From positions 1-15,750 of the forward strand of contig JAICHH010000023.1 of assembly GCA_025922715.1 (NCBI GenBank): 15,750 nt of DNA, given 5' to 3'. Positions 13,940 through 15,750 of this stretch are shown here, one piece after another. Under the pieces are notes generated by a model. That model had not been told where the DNA came from, did not search any database, and worked only from the letters and a program-made list of their open reading frames with translations. The DNA is from Nitrososphaeraceae archaeon. Lineage in GTDB: Archaea; Thermoproteota; Nitrososphaeria; Nitrososphaerales; Nitrososphaeraceae. The first letter of the stretch is position 1; each line of letters starts with the position of its first letter. The translations under genes and the position numbers were made by a program.

Positions 13940-15355
13940 TTATTTACTTATTACATAAAAATCGTAATTATGAATTTTCTTAATAGCGTTCCTTCTATTT
14001 CTCAACGAATATTCAATGATAGAACAAAAAGCAGGAAAGGTTTCTAAAATTCCTAATACTAATGAAAGAAATACTGCTTGGATATGTAAAATTATTTTTT
14101 TTGATAAAGGATATTTTTTAGTATGTTTCAAGTTAAGGAAAAGTCCTATCTGGTAAGATAATAACCACATTATATACGGAAATAGCAATAGAATAGAAAC
14201 AGGACCTATATCAATAGGATAAATACTGTTATTACTTGCCATTTCATTTATTTTTAATGTAATTTCAGGAAAAGATGATGGAAAAAATGAAGATATGATA
14301 TATTGCGCCCAAATCATTGGATTAGATATATTTTGATCAACTAGTATCTGAATAGATGCAGGTAGCATTGACATAAATGTAATAACATACAATATTGTAG
14401 TGGCTATTCCAGAAATGAAACCCATAAAATAACTAGTCAACTTGAAAGCAATTTTAAACCTATGCCAAAACGGAAATTTGTCAATATTCTGCAAAGATCC
14501 TAGGATCCACCTTCTTCTTTGCATAAAATGATCTTTAATATTGAGAGGAGGCTGTTCTAATAAAATACCACCATGCCAACCCAATGCTTTTTTCCCATAT
14601 TTCTCATAGAGTTTATAACCGAAAAGCTGATCTTCTGCTAAAGTCGAGCCAAAATTCCATCCTATTAAATCCTCAGCATCCGATCGAACGAGCAAATTGC
14701 TTCCATGCATATGAAGTGGAGGAGGATTCTTCATTTGCGATACACAATCATAACATCCAAATGGTCTAACTGATTCTGCTAATGCGGTAATTGGATTTGC
14801 TAGTTCAAATTTCAAAGGATATACAATAGGGCCCTCCGATGCAATCCCTTTACCTTCTCTAATAAATTTTAATAGTGATAGTAAAGTTTGTTTAGTAACA
14901 TAGCTTTCGTCATCCATGTGAAATATCCAAAATTTGCTCGTATCTTCTCTATTTTTCCTCCTGTTTTCCACGGCAAATTGTAATGCTCTGGATTTTTTAA
15001 TAGCATTTGTATTATATTTTTTATCTACCATAACTATTTCACAATTCTTTAAATGCTCGAATTTTTGTTTATCATCTTCATCTTCAGTTACAATTGAAAT
15101 TTTATAATTAGAATAATTGATCTTTATAGCTGCATTGATAATTGAATAAACACCTCTTTCTACAACCGTTATTTTAGTTGCAGATCTAGTTGTAATTTGA
15201 AAAATAATAGTAGGATCGTTATGGATTCTACGCAGATCTTTTTCAACAAATATCTTCCTGTTTCTAATGAGCCGTGTCAGGGTAAGGAATGCAACAGGAA
15301 TAGTAGAGAACCAAAATGTTAATAATATAATAAATAAAAGGTGTAATGTATCCAA
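13940..15355 (-). CDS. Egghead-like processive family 2 membrane glycosyltransferase
   Basis: A 471-residue inverting GT2 enzyme anchored by one N-terminal helix (about 4-28) and about four C-terminal helices (about 305-330, 345-360, 385-408, 425-447), with the catalytic domain between. Seen: strand IIFQITTR (50-57) where the nucleotide-sugar fold begins, DDE (148-150, metal/UDP site, in FHMDDESYVT), HGSNLLVRSDAE (217-228), WNFGSTLAEDQLFGYK (233-248) with the catalytic-base region E241-D242, and QRRRW (279-283), the acceptor/processivity motif. The WNFG..LAED and QRRRW context resembles animal Egghead/BRE-3 beta-mannosyltransferases and related GT2 synthases more than cellulose or hyaluronan synthases. 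The start is TTG with a box TTTTATTTAA (15386-15377) 22-31 bases upstream. First gene of a three-gene cluster. Donor and polymer unknown. Confidence 0.9.
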   Translation of the reverse strand: MDTLHLLFIILLTFWFSTIPVAFLTLTRLIRNRKIFVEKDLRRIHNDPTIIFQITTRSATKITVVERGVYSIINAAIKINYSNYKISIVTEDEDDKQKFEHLKNCEIVMVDKKYNTNAIKKSRALQFAVENRRKNREDTSKFWIFHMDDESYVTKQTLLSLLKFIREGKGIASEGPIVYPLKFELANPITALAESVRPFGCYDCVSQMKNPPPLHMHGSNLLVRSDAEDLIGWNFGSTLAEDQLFGYKLYEKYGKKALGWHGGILLEQPPLNIKDHFMQRRRWILGSLQNIDKFPFWHRFKIAFKLTSYFMGFISGIATTILYVITFMSMLPASIQILVDQNISNPMIWAQYIISSFFPSSFPEITLKINEMASNNSIYPIDIGPVSILLLFPYIMWLLSYQIGLFLNLKHTKKYPLSKKIILHIQAVFLSLVLGILETFPAFCSIIEYSLRNRRNAIKKIHNYDFYVISK

Positions 15356-15376
15356 TAAAAAGGCTTTAACTTATTA

Positions 15377-15386
15377 TTAAATAAAA
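15377..15386 (-). promoter_or_regulatory. TATA-like box of the glycosyltransferase cluster
   Basis: TTTTATTTAA on the minus strand lies 22-31 bases upstream of the TTG at 15355. It supports that start and a leaderless first gene. Confidence 0.4.
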
Positions 15387-15476
15387 CTTTAACTAAATTA
15401 TATTTTAATATATTCAATTAGATGATTCTATTAAATTCGATTACCTTTTTTATATTCACTTAACGGTAATAGAAAC

Positions 15477-15486
15477 AAAGTATATG
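15477..15486 (+). promoter_or_regulatory. TATA-like box of the Cdc48-like gene
   Basis: AAAGTATATG lies 26-35 bases upstream of GTG 15512, so the GTG start is consistent with a leaderless message. Confidence 0.4.
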
Positions 15487-15511
15487 TAGTCAATTCACCT
15501 AAGTTATACAA

Positions 15512-15750
15512 GTGAACAGTAGTTTGCCTAGTAATAGTAGTAGTGGCAGTAGTAATAGCAATAGTAGTAGTAGTAGTGGTAACAATGGTAGTGGTGCAGG
15601 CGGCGGCAGTGGTGGTGGAAGTATAAACAATACATCACTAAAAGTACTGGAAGCTTATACTCGTGATGTTGGTAGGGGCATAGCACGAATTGATTATGAT
15701 ACCATGGATTCTTTGGCCGTTTCTACTGGTGATGTTGTTGAAATTAGAGG
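15512..15750 (+). CDS. Cdc48/VAT-type AAA ATPase, N-terminal part (runs off the window)
   Basis: The window holds the first 79 codons. Residues about 43-79 (SLKVLEAYTRDVGRGIARIDYD, then TMDSLAVSTGDVVEIRG) are the start of the double-psi beta-barrel N-domain of Cdc48/p97/VAT, the AAA+ unfoldase that feeds proteins to the proteasome; the RDVGRG.AR.D signature is diagnostic. Ahead of it lies a Ser/Asn/Gly tract (about residues 3-41) encoded by AGT/AAT/GGT-type codons. The frame is closed by TAA at 15503-15505, so translation starts at GTG 15512 or TTG 15524; GTG fits the upstream TATA-like box. Standard family members begin almost directly with the barrel, so the low-complexity tail is unusual. 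It is divergent from the glycosyltransferase cluster across about 155 bases. Confidence 0.9.
   Translation, partial: MNSSLPSNSSSGSSNSNSSSSSGNNGSGAGGGSGGGSINNTSLKVLEAYTRDVGRGIARIDYDTMDSLAVSTGDVVEIR
15527..15620 (+). repeat. Trinucleotide (AGT-rich) low-complexity tract
   Basis: Imperfect triplet repeat dominated by AGT with AAT, AGC and GGT variants, encoding alternating Ser, Asn and Gly in the N-terminal tail of the Cdc48-like protein. Five AGT in succession occur near 15560. Such tracts change length by slippage, in whole codons here. Confidence 0.7.

Noticed and set aside
15527..15620. AGT-rich repeat considered as a CRISPR-like or intergenic satellite array
   Set aside because: It has no spacers and is in frame with the Cdc48-like N-domain, so it is a coding low-complexity tract.
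1..15750. Mobile element, prophage or defence island
   Set aside because: No transposase, integrase, terminal repeats, toxin-antitoxin pair or nuclease genes are seen. Base composition is uniform apart from short islands.

Overview
The window looks like chromosomal DNA of a low-GC archaeon, most probably an ammonia-oxidising thaumarchaeon (Nitrososphaeria, perhaps Nitrosocosmicus-like). The lineage is an inference. It rests on AT-rich TATA-like boxes placed about 25-35 bases upstream of start codons with almost no Shine-Dalgarno sequences (leaderless pattern), many TTG starts, secreted proteins with an ...AQ cleavage-site style, a Cdc48/VAT-type AAA ATPase, archaeal ribonuclease Z and PRPP synthetase, and a eukaryote-like GNA1 acetyltransferase. 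No rRNA, tRNA, CRISPR array, insertion sequence or phage gene is visible.

Layout. 76-486 (+) is a small secreted protein with an internal repeat. It converges on a minus-strand pair, PRPP synthetase (2406-1513) then ribonuclease Z (1463-528). A 62-residue Cys/His-rich protein (2513-2701, +) diverges from prs. Next on the minus strand is a Glu/Asp racemase-fold protein without its two catalytic cysteines (5753-4962), followed by a stand-alone hydantoinase/oxoprolinase HyuA-like protein (4883-2766). About 0.7 kb of AT-rich DNA without genes separates these from a GNA1-like N-acetyltransferase (6965-6489). A second gap of similar size precedes a PstB phosphate ABC ATPase (minus) that has no pstSCA partners nearby and whose real start seems to lie upstream of its first ATG.

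The right half has a two-domain rhodanese (9363-8569, minus) with a perfect AT hairpin just past its stop. Divergent from it is a short nucleotide-sugar dehydrogenase (9615-10643, +), which converges within 7 bp on a DedA membrane protein (11334-10651, minus). Two tiny two-helix membrane proteins follow. A minus-strand cluster of an Egghead-like membrane glycosyltransferase, a four-helix membrane protein and a membrane-anchored exported protein (15355-12578) looks like an operon. The window ends inside the N-terminal domain of a Cdc48-like ATPase whose first 40 or so residues are Ser/Asn/Gly-rich.

How the genes fit together. PRPP supply and tRNA 3'-end processing are housekeeping. GNA1 (amino-sugar acetylation), the nucleotide-sugar dehydrogenase and the glycosyltransferase operon could all serve surface polysaccharide or glycoprotein synthesis, although they are not one operon. 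The most unusual items are the cysteine-less racemase paired with a divergent HyuA, the GT2-plus-two-membrane-protein operon, the apparent non-ATG (possibly ATT) start of PstB beside a 16-bp palindrome, and the Ser/Gly tail of the Cdc48-like ATPase.
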